Shown: piece after piece, positions 1-7,950 of the stretch
How the letters are laid out: every line of letters starts with the position of its first letter
Numbering within the stretch: position 1 is the stretch's first letter
Assembly (NCBI GenBank): GCA_003978805.1
Contig: QNYI01000109.1
Span: forward strand, 1 to 9,939
Length of the DNA: 9,939 bases
Direction: 5' to 3'
Source: Desulfurobacterium sp.
GTDB taxonomy: Bacteria; Aquificota; Aquificia; Desulfurobacteriales; Desulfurobacteriaceae
The notes under the pieces: generated by a model
Databases searched by the model: none
The model's input: only the letters and a program-made list of their open reading frames with translations
What the model was told of the DNA's origin: nothing
Translations under genes and position numbers: made by a program

Positions 1-33
1 AAGGAGGCTTTATTTTTTTTAGGGCAGTTGTTT

Positions 34-39
34 TATAAT
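34..39 (+). promoter_or_regulatory. candidate -10 box upstream of pheS
   Basis: A perfect TATAAT lies about 35 bases before the pheS ATG, in a 74-base AT-rich leader. No convincing -35 box exists: the position 17 bases upstream (11-16) is only a T-rich stretch, and there is no TGn extension. The T-run at 13-20 just before it could be the tail of a terminator whose stem begins outside the window (bases 1-11 could be its 3' arm). That would make this the start of a new transcription unit. Both readings are inference. The leader is too short for a T-box or leader-peptide attenuator unless it starts before the window. Confidence 0.35.
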
Positions 40-74
40 ATCCTCCAACTCTTTTCCTTTAAGAGGTGAAAGTT

Positions 75-1103
75 ATGGTTCCCGATAGTGTAGAAAAACT
101 GAAAAGGGAGTTCCTTGAAAAACTTGAAAAAGCGTCAGCAGTAGAGGAGCTGGAAAGCCTGAGGGTAGAGTTTATCGGTAGGAAAGGTAAACTTACAGAG
201 CTCCTAAAATCCATCCCTAAGCTTCCTCCGGAACAGAGAAGGGAGTTCGGAAAGGCCTGTAATAAACTCAAGTCGGAGATAGAGTCCCTTCTTAGGGATA
301 AACTCTCTTACTTTAAGGAAATTGAAAAAAGGGAGAGGTTAAGGAGGGAGAGAATAGACGTAACTCTCCCGGGGAGGAGGCCTTACCTTGGTTCTCTCCA
401 TGTAGTTACGAAGACCTTGAAAGAAATTGTGAGGATATTTACCTCTATGGGATTTTCTGTTGCAGAAGGTCCGGAAGTAGAGACCGATTTCTATAATTTT
501 GAAGCTTTAAACATCCCTAAGGGACACCCTGCTCGGGAGATGCAGGATACTTTTTACGTTTCTGAGGATGTAGTCCTTAGAACCCACACTTCCCCCGTTC
601 AAGTGAGGGTAATGGAAAAACAGCAACCTCCGATTCAAATTATTGCTCCGGGAAAGGTTTACAGGAAGGACGCTGACGTTACCCACACTCCTATGTTCCA
701 TCAAGTTGAAGGGCTTATGGTTGACCAGAAGGTTACCTTTGCAGACCTTAAGGGGGTTCTTGAGCTCTTCCTCAAGGAGATGTTCGGCTCGGATACAAGG
801 GTTCGTTTTAGACCTTCTTACTTCCCGTTTACAGAACCGAGTGCTGAGGTTGATATCGGTTGCGTTATATGTGGAGGTAAAGGATGTAAGGTCTGTAAAG
901 GGACAGGCTGGCTTGAAATCCTCGGTTGTGGGATGGTTGACCCTGCTGTCTTTAAGGCAGTTGGGATAAACCCGGAAATCTACCAAGGGTTTGCCTTTGG
1001 TATGGGCGTTGAGAGGATTGCAATGCTTAAGTACGGTATAGACGATTTAAGGCTCTTCTTTGAGAACGATTTGAGATTCTTAAGACAGTTTAGAGGTATG
1101 TAG
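75..1103 (+). CDS. pheS: phenylalanyl-tRNA synthetase alpha subunit
   Basis: This is the catalytic subunit of the cytoplasmic alpha2beta2 enzyme that charges tRNA-Phe with phenylalanine using ATP. It has 342 residues, the usual bacterial length. Residues 1-85 form the charged helical arm that contacts tRNA. The class II core follows: a motif 1 region near [15 protein letters not shown] (132-146), motif 2 [18 protein letters not shown] (196-213) and motif 3 [14 protein letters not shown] (305-318, Arg314). Four cysteines (263, 266, 271, 274; CxxC-x4-CxxC) sit before [11 protein letters not shown], a zinc-knuckle-like insert common in many bacterial PheS proteins. The open frame extends to a GTG at 66, but AGAGGTG (62-68) lies 6 bases before the ATG at 75 and would overlap the GTG, so I chose the ATG. 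pheT begins one base after the TAG stop. Confidence 0.97.
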   Translation: MVPDSVEKLKREFLEKLEKASAVEELESLRVEFIGRKGKLTELLKSIPKLPPEQRREFGKACNKLKSEIESLLRDKLSYFKEIEKRERLRRERIDVTLPGRRPYLGSLHVVTKTLKEIVRIFTSMGFSVAEGPEVETDFYNFEALNIPKGHPAREMQDTFYVSEDVVLRTHTSPVQVRVMEKQQPPIQIIAPGKVYRKDADVTHTPMFHQVEGLMVDQKVTFADLKGVLELFLKEMFGSDTRVRFRPSYFPFTEPSAEVDIGCVICGGKGCKVCKGTGWLEILGCGMVDPAVFKAVGINPEIYQGFAFGMGVERIAMLKYGIDDLRLFFENDLRFLRQFRGM

Positions 1104-1104
1104 G

Positions 1105-3486
1105 ATGAGGATAACGTATAGGTGGCTTCAGGAGTTTATTGATATAGGGGAGCTCTCCGCTAAAGAAGTTGCGGATATCCTTACAGATGTTGGGATTGAA
1201 GTTGACTCTGTTAGTTACGCTGCCGAAGGGATTGAGAAGGTCGTAACGGGGAAAATAGTTGAACTGAAGAAGCATCCTAACGCTGACAGGTTGAAGATCT
1301 GTAAGGTTGATGTCGGGGATACAGTTCTACAGATAGTTACCGGAGCCGATAACGTTTTTGAGGGAGCTGTAGTTCCTGTTGCGCTTCACGGGGCTAAGCT
1401 TCCAAACGGCGTAAGGATTAAGAGGAGTAAGCTCCGGGGAGAAGTTTCAGAAGGTATGCTCTGTTCGGAAGAGGAGCTTGGCCTTACTGAATCGGCTAAG
1501 GGCATTATGATACTTCCGGACGACGTTGAGGTCGGAAGGGACATAGTAGAAGTCCTCGGGCTTGACGACTGGGTTATTGAGTATGAGATAACTACGAACA
1601 GGCCTGACGCCCTTTCAGTCTTAGGGATTGCGAGGGAGTTAAAGGCTGTTCTTGGTAAGCCTGTAAACCTTCCTCCGACATCCTTTAGTGAAGGAGGTTT
1701 TACGGCAGAGGAGGAGGCTACCCTTAAAGTCCTTGACGGTGCAGCCTGTCCCCGTTACGACGGCTTTGTTATAAAGGGACTTGAGAATAGGAACTCTCCC
1801 CTCTGGATGCAGGTCAGGCTCTACCTTGTAGGTTTGAGGCCTATAAATGCCGTTGTTGACGTTACAAACTACGTTATGTACGAGCTGGGGCAGCCCCTTC
1901 ACGCTTTTGACCTTGAAAAACTCGCAGGTAGAGAGGTTGTTGTAAGGAGGGCAAGGGAAGGAGAGAGGATTTTAACCCTTGACGGGGTGGAGAGAGAGCT
2001 CTCCCCCTCAGACCTCGTCATAGCCGATGCAGAAGGGCCTGTTGCCATAGCGGGAGTAATGGGGGGAGAGAATAGTTCTACTTCCCTTGAAACTAAGGAG
2101 GTTTTCCTTGAGTCTGCCCACTTTGACCCTATGACTGTAAGGAGGACGTCTAAACGGTTAGCCCTTATGACGGATTCTTCCTACAGGTTTGAGAGGGGAG
2201 CTGACATAGAGGCTACAGATTTTGCCGCAAGGAGAGCTCTCCACCTGATTCAGAAACTCTGTGGCGGAGAGGTGGCAAAGGGAAAGCTCTCATTCTACCC
2301 TAAGCCTTACACTCCTAAGGTAATAGTCTTTAACCCGGAGAGGGCGACGAAGATCCTCGGCGTAAACATCCCTGCGAGGAAGTCCTTTGAGATCCTCTCT
2401 AACCTCGGTTTTACAGTTAAGAAGGAGCAGGACTATATAGTCGTTAAAGTTCCCTCGTGGAGGAAGTACGACGTAACCCGGGAGATAGACCTGATTGAGG
2501 AAGTTGTTCGTATTTACGGAATGAAGAACGTTGTCAGCTCTTACCCTCTTATGCACTCTGAGGTGGAGAGGAACTTCGTCTACGACAAGGTGCAGGAAGT
2601 TAAGGAGTTCTTGGCAGCCCACGGCTTGAACGAGGCCGTTAACTACAGCTTCATAGGGGAGAAACTCTACGGGAGGTTTGGCTTAAGCGTTGAGAATCTC
2701 GTAAGGATTGCCAATCCCCTCTCCGAAGAGTGGAGCTTTATGAGGGACAGGATTTTCCCGAGCCTTGTCCAGAATGCCTGTTTGAACATAAACAGGAACG
2801 AGAGGAACGTTTTCCTCTTTGAAGTTGCCCGTGTCTTTCTTAGCAGGGGTGAGAAGCTCCCGGAGGAACCTTTACACCTTGGTTTTGTCCTTACCGGTAA
2901 AGTCCCAGAAGGTCTTTACGGTGAAAGGGACGTAGACTTTTACGACCTAAAAGGAATCGTTGAGCTGTTGATGGAGCTCCTTAAGCTCTCCCCCGAGTTT
3001 AAACCTTTAGAAAGTGAACCTTACCTCCATCCCGGCCAGAGTGCAAAGGTCTCTGTGGACGGTGAGGAGGTCGGTTTCATAGGGAAACTCCACCCCGATG
3101 TCCTTGAGAGGTTTGATGTAAAGCAGGACATTTTTGTGGGGGAACTAAACTTGGAGGAGCTCCTTAAACTCTCCCAAGGGAAGGAGACGCGTTTCTTTCC
3201 TGTACCCAAGTTCCCGCCGGTAAGCAGGGACATTGCCGTCCTTGTTGACTTAGACCTTCCGGTTGCAGAGGTTGAAAGAGTTATAAGGAGATCTGCAAAG
3301 TACCTTGAGAGGCTGAAACTTTTTGACGTTTACACCGGAAAGGGTATTCCGGATGGTAAAAAGAGCGTTGCCTACTCTCTCCTCTTTAGGTCTCCCGACA
3401 GAACGCTCTCTGATGAGGAGGTTAATAGGATTATGGATGTTATAATAAAAGAGCTTGAAAAGATTGGAGCTAAGCTCAGAACCTAA
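1105..3486 (+). CDS. pheT: phenylalanyl-tRNA synthetase beta subunit
   Basis: This is the beta subunit of the PheRS tetramer, which binds tRNA-Phe, supports the active site and hydrolyses mischarged Tyr-tRNA-Phe. It is full length (793 residues). Domains in order: an EMAP-like OB-fold tRNA-binding domain at about 40-150 (KHPNADRLKICKVDVGD); the B3/B4 editing domain at about 212-385 (NAVVDVTNYVMYELGQPLHAFD, then AIAGVMGGENS); the B5 domain at about 405-475 (PSWRKYDVTREIDLIEEVVRIYG); the catalytic-like module at about 490-690; and the C-terminal ferredoxin-fold anticodon-binding domain at 699-792 (FPPVSRDIAVLVD; SLLFRSPDRTLSDEEVN). It starts one base after the pheS stop with AGAGG at 1092-1096 as ribosome-binding site, so the two subunits should be translationally coupled. 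No damaged motif was seen. Confidence 0.97.
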   Translation: MRITYRWLQEFIDIGELSAKEVADILTDVGIEVDSVSYAAEGIEKVVTGKIVELKKHPNADRLKICKVDVGDTVLQIVTGADNVFEGAVVPVALHGAKLPNGVRIKRSKLRGEVSEGMLCSEEELGLTESAKGIMILPDDVEVGRDIVEVLGLDDWVIEYEITTNRPDALSVLGIARELKAVLGKPVNLPPTSFSEGGFTAEEEATLKVLDGAACPRYDGFVIKGLENRNSPLWMQVRLYLVGLRPINAVVDVTNYVMYELGQPLHAFDLEKLAGREVVVRRAREGERILTLDGVERELSPSDLVIADAEGPVAIAGVMGGENSSTSLETKEVFLESAHFDPMTVRRTSKRLALMTDSSYRFERGADIEATDFAARRALHLIQKLCGGEVAKGKLSFYPKPYTPKVIVFNPERATKILGVNIPARKSFEILSNLGFTVKKEQDYIVVKVPSWRKYDVTREIDLIEEVVRIYGMKNVVSSYPLMHSEVERNFVYDKVQEVKEFLAAHGLNEAVNYSFIGEKLYGRFGLSVENLVRIANPLSEEWSFMRDRIFPSLVQNACLNINRNERNVFLFEVARVFLSRGEKLPEEPLHLGFVLTGKVPEGLYGERDVDFYDLKGIVELLMELLKLSPEFKPLESEPYLHPGQSAKVSVDGEEVGFIGKLHPDVLERFDVKQDIFVGELNLEELLKLSQGKETRFFPVPKFPPVSRDIAVLVDLDLPVAEVERVIRRSAKYLERLKLFDVYTGKGIPDGKKSVAYSLLFRSPDRTLSDEEVNRIMDVIIKELEKIGAKLRT

Positions 3487-3496
3487 GAGGAAGATT

Positions 3497-3796
3497 GTGA
3501 GCCTACCACAGACTGTAGAGGTTGTAATAGCAGGAAGGAAGTTCAATATAAAGACGGACAGAGACCCTGAGTACGTAAAGTATCTTGCCCAGCGCCTTGA
3601 GGAAATGGTTGAAAGGATAAAAACCGGGAACAGTAAAGTTACGCTGGAGAAGGCGCTGGTCGTTGCCTGCTTTTACCTCCTTGATGAAAATGAGCTTTTA
3701 AAGAAGCAGATACAGGAGCTTGGAGAGGAGATAAAGCGTCTTGAAGAGGGTGCCCATAAGCTACTTGTAACCTCCTCCAAGAAAATAGCGCCTTAA
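3497..3796 (+). CDS. zapA: cell division protein ZapA
   Basis: The product is a small cytoplasmic protein of 99 residues, the usual ZapA size, predicted to bundle FtsZ filaments and stabilise the Z-ring. An N-terminal beta hairpin (about 5-20, VEVVIAGRKFNIKTDRD) is followed by a helix with YVKYLAQRLEEMVERI (26-41), a hydrophobic helix (50-65) and a C-terminal coiled-coil helix (about 64-88), which is the ZapA layout. The longest frame starts at a TTG (3455) inside pheT and adds 14 poorly family-like residues. The GTG at 3497 follows pheT by 10 bases and has GAGG at 3487-3490 with 6-base spacing, so I prefer it. Position directly after pheT is common for zapA in diverse bacteria. The assignment rests on fold pattern and context because ZapA sequences diverge strongly. 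Confidence 0.82.
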   Translation: MSLPQTVEVVIAGRKFNIKTDRDPEYVKYLAQRLEEMVERIKTGNSKVTLEKALVVACFYLLDENELLKKQIQELGEEIKRLEEGAHKLLVTSSKKIAP

Positions 3797-3806
3797 GGCA
3801 CGTAGC

Positions 3807-4370
3807 GTGCTGACAAAGGAAGAAATAAGGGAAGAAATAAAAAAGAGGAGGCAACTCCTCCCAGAAGAAGAGAGAGAGAAGAGGAGCTCCCAAATAGTTG
3901 AGAAGCTAAAAACACTTCTACCCCAAGGTGCAGATGTTCTTATGTTCTATGCCCCCTTTAAGGGGGAAGTTGACCTCCTTCCCCTTGCAAAGTGGTGCCT
4001 CTGTCAAGGTAAGAGGGTGGTTTTCCCCCGCGTTTTAGGTAAGGAAATCCTTCCTCTTGAGGTATTCTCGTTATCGGAGCTCTCCCCCGGCTACCGTTCC
4101 ATTTTAGAGCCTCCCTATGAGCCTTCCCGCCTTGTGAGGGAGTTGGATATCGTCTTTGTTCCGGGAGTAGCCTTTGATTTAAACTGTTTTAGGATCGGTT
4201 ACGGTGGCGGTTTCTACGACCGCTTCCTTGCCAGATGGCGAATAGGAGCTAAAATTGGAATCTGCTTTGACTTTCAAGTCGTGGAGGCGATTCCTGTGGA
4301 CTCCCACGACGTACCGATGGACCTTGTTGTTACAGAAAAAAGGGAGATAAGGAGGAAGGAATGGAGCTAA
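3807..4370 (+). CDS. fau: 5-formyltetrahydrofolate cyclo-ligase
   Basis: This enzyme (also called MTHFS or YgfA) uses ATP to convert 5-formyl-THF to 5,10-methenyl-THF, returning stored folate to one-carbon metabolism in the cytoplasm. It has 187 residues, normal for the family. Visible signatures are the N-terminal basic segment [11 protein letters not shown] (12-22), [15 protein letters not shown] (46-60), EPPYEP (101-106), the glycine-rich nucleotide/folate motif [13 protein letters not shown] (128-140) and [15 protein letters not shown] (163-177). The start is a GTG 10 bases after the zapA stop, with a modest AAGG (3794-3797) as ribosome-binding site. The 3' end overlaps rny by 10 bases, so the two are probably coupled. 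A zapA-fau pairing also occurs in proteobacteria, usually with 6S RNA between them; here no room remains for it. Confidence 0.93.
   Translation: MLTKEEIREEIKKRRQLLPEEEREKRSSQIVEKLKTLLPQGADVLMFYAPFKGEVDLLPLAKWCLCQGKRVVFPRVLGKEILPLEVFSLSELSPGYRSILEPPYEPSRLVRELDIVFVPGVAFDLNCFRIGYGGGFYDRFLARWRIGAKIGICFDFQVVEAIPVDSHDVPMDLVVTEKREIRRKEWS
3845..3860 (+). other. short GNRA-type hairpin near the fau start
   Basis: GAGGAG (3845-3850) and CTCCTC (3855-3860) form a 6-bp inverted repeat closing a GCAA loop, a GNRA-class tetraloop, 39 bases into the fau coding sequence. A second G/C inverted repeat, CCCCC (3952-3956) and GGGGG (3962-3966), lies about 100 bases further on, over the conserved APFKG codons. 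They are real as sequence. Whether they fold or act in vivo is unknown, and purine-rich codons make GAGG/CCTC matches common here. Confidence 0.3.
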
Positions 4371-6034
4371 TTCTCGTTGCCATACTGGCCATTCTTACCG
4401 GTCTTGCTGCCGGCTACGTTGTCGGCATGAGGAAGGGGCACGTTGAAAGGGAGGAAATTGAGAGGAAGGTAAAGGAGGAGGCGAAGTTAGATGCTGAGAG
4501 AATTATCCAAAAGGCAGAAGAGGAAGCCTCTGAGCTAAAGGCTAAGGCCGAGAAACTCCTGCAGGAAGCCCGTGAGAAGTTTGAGGAGATGAAGAGACAA
4601 GCTCTCCTTCAGGCCAAGGAAGAGGTTCTGAAGGAAAAGGAGAGGTTGGAAGATGAGATTAGGGAGAAAAGGAGGGAGCTCTCGGAGCTTGAGAGGAGGT
4701 TGCTACGGCGGGAAGAGTTCCTTGACAAGAGGGAGTCTTCGCTTGACAAGCGGGAAGAGAACTTGGACAAGAGGGCTGAGTTCTTAGAAAAGCTTGAGGC
4801 GGAGCTTGAGGAGAAAAAGGCGGAACTTGAAAGGTTGGAGGCGGAGCTCCTTGAGAAGGACATGAAAGTTACGCAGGTCTTGGAGGAGGAGCTCAGGAAA
4901 CTTGAGGAAATTGCCGGTATGACGAAGGAGGAAGCTCAGGCAGAGCTCATGAGGCGTATGGAGGAAGAGATAAGGCGAGACCTTGCCGTTCGCTACAAGA
5001 AGATGGAAGAAGAGTTTGAGCAGAACTTGGAGAAAAGAGCAAAGAAGATACTTGCGACGACAATTCAGAGGCTTGCTACCGACGTAGTTGCAGAGACGAC
5101 GGTGGCAGTTGTAGACCTCCCTAACAACGAGATGAAGGGAAGGATTATCGGGAGGGAAGGTAGGAACATAAGGGCCTTTGAGCTTGCCACGGGAGTTGAC
5201 CTGATTATTGACGATACACCTGAGGCCGTTACGATTTCCTCCTTTGACCCTGTAAGGAGGGAAATTGCAAGGATTGCCCTTGAAAGGCTTGTAGCTGATG
5301 GAAGGATTCACCCGGCAAGGATAGAGGAGGTCGTTGAAAAGGTAAAGCAGGAAATTGATCAGGAAATTATTGCTGCTGCTGAAGAGGTTCTATTTGAGCT
5401 CGGAATAGATAACGTTCACCAGGAACTCAAAAAGCTCCTCGGGAAGTTAAAGTTTAGAACCAGCTACGGCCAGAACGTTCTCCAGCACGTTAAAGAGGTG
5501 GCTTACCTTGCCGGTATGATTGCCGCAGAGATTGGAGCGGACGTTCAGCTTGCTAAGCGTGCAGGTCTCTTTCACGACATAGGGAAGGCCGTTACCCACG
5601 AAGTTGAAGGCTCTCACGCTCTAATAGGGGCGGACATTCTCAAAAAGTACGGTGAACCCGAAGCTGTAGTGAATGCTGCAGCTGCCCACCACGGAGAAGC
5701 TGAGTTTACAAGCCTTGAGTCTGTATGTGCTGCAACGGCCGACGCTCTTTCCGCTGCAAGGCCGGGAGCAAGGAGGGAGAGCTTAGAGGCTTACATAAAG
5801 AGGATTGAGAAGCTTGAGAGCATTGCAGAGTCATTCCCGGGAGTTATGAAGGCCTTTGCAATTCAGGCAGGTAGGGAAGTGAGGATAATGGTTGAGCCGG
5901 ACAGAATTACCGATGAAGAGGCCGCCTTCCTTGCCCACCAGATTTCAAGGAAGATAGAGGAAGAGGTTCAGTATCCGGGACAGATAAAGATTACCGTTAT
6001 CAGGGAAACGAGGGCGGTTGACTATGCAAAGTAG
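4361..6034 (+). CDS. rny: ribonuclease Y, membrane-anchored endoribonuclease
   Basis: RNase Y starts bulk mRNA decay by cleaving single-stranded RNA and is tethered to the inner face of the membrane. Residues 3-22 form one N-terminal transmembrane helix followed by basic residues. A long charged coiled coil covers about 28-235. A KH RNA-binding domain has the GXXG loop GREG (264-267) in [15 protein letters not shown]. The HD hydrolase domain shows His376, the metal-binding pair His405-Asp406 (GLFHDIGK), EGSHA (416-420) and HHGE (443-446). At 557 residues it is somewhat longer than the roughly 520 typical of the family, and the excess appears to be in the coiled coil. GGAGG at 4351-4355 lies 5 bases before the ATG inside the end of fau. 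The gene overlaps selB by 11 bases. All catalytic residues are intact. Confidence 0.97.
   Translation: MELILVAILAILTGLAAGYVVGMRKGHVEREEIERKVKEEAKLDAERIIQKAEEEASELKAKAEKLLQEAREKFEEMKRQALLQAKEEVLKEKERLEDEIREKRRELSELERRLLRREEFLDKRESSLDKREENLDKRAEFLEKLEAELEEKKAELERLEAELLEKDMKVTQVLEEELRKLEEIAGMTKEEAQAELMRRMEEEIRRDLAVRYKKMEEEFEQNLEKRAKKILATTIQRLATDVVAETTVAVVDLPNNEMKGRIIGREGRNIRAFELATGVDLIIDDTPEAVTISSFDPVRREIARIALERLVADGRIHPARIEEVVEKVKQEIDQEIIAAAEEVLFELGIDNVHQELKKLLGKLKFRTSYGQNVLQHVKEVAYLAGMIAAEIGADVQLAKRAGLFHDIGKAVTHEVEGSHALIGADILKKYGEPEAVVNAAAAHHGEAEFTSLESVCAATADALSAARPGARRESLEAYIKRIEKLESIAESFPGVMKAFAIQAGREVRIMVEPDRITDEEAAFLAHQISRKIEEEVQYPGQIKITVIRETRAVDYAK
4721..4783 (+). repeat. three 21-bp tandem units in the rny coiled coil
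   Basis: Three adjacent 21-base units begin at 4721, 4742 and 4763, each opening with a variant of CTTGACAAG. They encode [14 protein letters not shown] and LDKRAEF (residues 121-141). The seven-residue period continues more loosely to about residue 169 ([28 protein letters not shown]), giving leucine every seventh residue. This is a heptad-phased coiled coil. Related LDKRE-type repeats occur in many RNase Y proteins, so it is a family trait rather than a mobile repeat. Confidence 0.75.
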
Positions 6035-7931
6035 GAAGTTCTTAGTTATTGGAACGGCGGGGCACATAGACCACGGGAAGACCACCCTTATAAAGGCCTT
6101 GACCGGGATTGACACCGACCGCTGGGAAGAGGAGAAACGGCGGGGTATGACGATTGACTTGGGGTTTGCCCACTTAGAACTTCCCAACGGCACCCTCATA
6201 GGTATTGTTGACGTTCCCGGGCACGAAAGGTTCATAAAGAACATGCTTGCTGGCGCTCACGGTATAGACTTTGTCCTCTTCGTTATAGCGGCAGATGAGG
6301 GGGTAATGCCCCAGACAAAAGAGCACTTAACGGTCTGTGAAGTTCTTGGGACGAAAAAGGGAATTGTTGTCCTTACTAAGAAAGATTTGGTTAGCGAGGA
6401 GTGGCTGGAACTTGTTGAGGAGGACGTTAGAGAATTTTTAAGGGGAACTTTCTTAGAGGGAGCTCCCCTCGTTGCCGTTTCGGCAAAGACCGGTGAGGGG
6501 CTGAAGGAGCTCCTTAGCGAGATGGAAAAGCTCTCTGAGGAGGTGGAGCCGAAGAGTCCAGAAGGTATTCTTAGGTTACCGGTTGACCGTTCCTTTACTG
6601 TAAAGGGTTTTGGAACGGTTGTTACGGGAACTTTGCTTTCAGGGAGGGTAAAGGCCGGGGATACCGTTGAAATACTTCCAAAAGGGATGAGGGTAAAGGT
6701 AAGGAGCGTTCAGGTTCACGGCAAAAGTGTGGAGGAGGCTCTGGCCGGCCAGAGGACAGCCCTTAACCTTCTGGGAGTTTCAAAGGAGGAAGTGGAAAGG
6801 GGAGACCTCGTCGCCACCCCCGGCTACCTTAGACCCTCTCCCTTGGTTGACGTTGAACTTACCCTCTCTAAGGAAGCAGACCTTATCCTACAGTCGGGTC
6901 ATAAGGTTCACTTCCACCACCTTACAAGGGAGGTTGAGGGGGAGGTTTTCCTCGTTGACAGGGACGAGCTTTTACCGGGAGAGACAGCCCTTGCACAGGT
7001 TAGGTTAAAAGGAGAGGTTGTAGCCGTTTACGGTGACAGGTTCGTGATCCGCAACTACTCCCCTGCAAGGGTTATCGGGGGAGGGAGAATTTTGAACCCC
7101 GTCCCTACTAAAAAGTTTCGTCGCCGTTTTAGGGAAGAGTTCTTAGAGTTTCTGGGAGCTCTAAAGGAAAAGAGCGTAGAGGAGCTCGTAGTTTTTTACG
7201 TTGAGAAGTTCCCCGGTCTTTTGGAGTCAAGCTCTTTTGTTCAGCTCTTGAACCTCTCGCCGGAAAGAGCTCTAAGCGTTGTAGGGGAGCTTGAAGAGAG
7301 GGGAGATCTCCTCTCTTTTTCCGGGAAACTCTACCCTGCCAAGTTTCTTGAAAAATTAAAAGAAGAGCTCCTTAAAACCCTTGAGAGTTACCACGAGGAG
7401 TACCCTATAGCCGAGGGGATAAACAAGGAGTCCTTGAAAAGCAAGCTCTCTGTTCCTTCCGATATGCTGGCAAGGGCGGTCAGAGAGCTTGTTGAAGAGG
7501 GTAAGCTTGAGGAGAGGGGAGGGATAGTAAGGCTTAAGGGATTTACCCCTTCAGAGAAGGGTACGAGGTTTGAAACTCTCGTAAGGGAAGTTGAAGAACT
7601 CGTGGAGAAGAGGGGCTTCTCTCCCCCGGAGGTTAAGGAACTCTCTGCAGAGCTTAAAGTTTCGGAAGAAGAGGCGAACTTAATTGCCTCTTACCTCGTA
7701 AACCGAAAAGGTTACTTCCGGGTAGGAAACTTCATCTACAGTCCTACCGCTATCAAGAAGATTAAAGAGATTTTAAGGAAACACTTTGGGAAGAAAGAGA
7801 CGCTCTCTGTGGGGGAGTTTAAAGACTACCTCGGGGTGACGAGGAAGTTCGCCATTCCCCTCCTTGAGTTCTTTGACTCTATCGGAGTAACGGTAAGAAA
7901 AGGAAACGAGAGAGTTAAAGGAAACGTATAA
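6024..7931 (+). CDS. selB: selenocysteine-specific translation elongation factor SelB
   Basis: SelB delivers Sec-tRNA(Sec) to the ribosome at in-frame UGA codons marked by a SECIS hairpin. It has 635 residues, close to other bacterial SelB proteins. GTPase motifs from the ATG: G1 [12 protein letters not shown] (10-21), G2 GMTIDLGFA (41-49), G3 DVPGHE (63-68), G4 TKKD (118-121) and G5 SAK (153-155). Domain II has [21 protein letters not shown] (187-207) and domain III ends near [11 protein letters not shown]. Four winged-helix repeats follow from about 360; the last ends [25 protein letters not shown], the conserved SECIS-binding wing. The frame extends to a TTG at 6018, but AGGGCGG (6011-6017) sits 6 bases before the ATG at 6024. 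No selA, selD or tRNA-Sec gene is visible in this window. Confidence 0.96.
   Translation: MQSRKFLVIGTAGHIDHGKTTLIKALTGIDTDRWEEEKRRGMTIDLGFAHLELPNGTLIGIVDVPGHERFIKNMLAGAHGIDFVLFVIAADEGVMPQTKEHLTVCEVLGTKKGIVVLTKKDLVSEEWLELVEEDVREFLRGTFLEGAPLVAVSAKTGEGLKELLSEMEKLSEEVEPKSPEGILRLPVDRSFTVKGFGTVVTGTLLSGRVKAGDTVEILPKGMRVKVRSVQVHGKSVEEALAGQRTALNLLGVSKEEVERGDLVATPGYLRPSPLVDVELTLSKEADLILQSGHKVHFHHLTREVEGEVFLVDRDELLPGETALAQVRLKGEVVAVYGDRFVIRNYSPARVIGGGRILNPVPTKKFRRRFREEFLEFLGALKEKSVEELVVFYVEKFPGLLESSSFVQLLNLSPERALSVVGELEERGDLLSFSGKLYPAKFLEKLKEELLKTLESYHEEYPIAEGINKESLKSKLSVPSDMLARAVRELVEEGKLEERGGIVRLKGFTPSEKGTRFETLVREVEELVEKRGFSPPEVKELSAELKVSEEEANLIASYLVNRKGYFRVGNFIYSPTAIKKIKEILRKHFGKKETLSVGEFKDYLGVTRKFAIPLLEFFDSIGVTVRKGNERVKGNV
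7294..7320 (+). other. terminator-like hairpin inside selB
   Basis: Bases 7294-7304 and 7309-7319 can pair in an 11-bp stem (two G-U pairs, at 7296/7317 and 7301/7312) closing a GATC loop, and the 3' arm ends in a run of five Ts (7316-7320). In the transcript this resembles a factor-independent terminator. It lies over codons for EERGDLLSF in the winged-helix region, so coding constraint plus purine-rich codons is the simpler explanation. The stem is AU/GC mixed rather than GC-rich, and in a thermophile its stability is doubtful. Confidence 0.35.
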
Positions 7932-7950
7932 GGAGATGGGAGAGCTCCTT
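7930..7950 (+). promoter_or_regulatory. SD-sequestering hairpin at the AEC gene start
   Basis: The only strong Shine-Dalgarno near the AEC gene, AAGGAG (7930-7935), abuts the ATG at 7936 with zero spacing. It can pair with CTCCTT (7945-7950) across a 9-base loop that contains the start codon. A better-placed but weaker AAAGGA lies at 7917-7922. The arrangement suggests initiation depends on ribosomes finishing selB, whose stop codon overlaps the SD. This is inference from sequence only. Confidence 0.4.

Noticed and set aside
41..67. Possible stem (CTCTT 49-53 with AAGAG 61-65) masking the pheS ribosome-binding site
   Set aside because: Only 5 bp with a 7-base loop and no GC clamp; too weak in a likely thermophile to call a regulator.
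863..910. Four-cysteine insert in PheS as a novel metal site
   Set aside because: The same CxxC-x4-CxxC insert before GWLEILG is widespread in bacterial PheS, including Bacillus-type enzymes.
507..986. Long minus-strand open frames opposite pheS, pheT, rny and others (for example 507-986, 4784-5311)
   Set aside because: They are antisense shadows of well-supported genes, lack ribosome-binding sites and have low-complexity or non-protein-like sequence.
3486..3806. 6S RNA or other small RNA around zapA
   Set aside because: The zapA-fau gap is 10 bases and the pheT-zapA gap is 10 bases, so there is no space for a separate RNA gene.
6727..7008. Plus-strand overlapping frame inside selB
   Set aside because: It lies out of frame within intact SelB, with no start signal and no recognisable motif.
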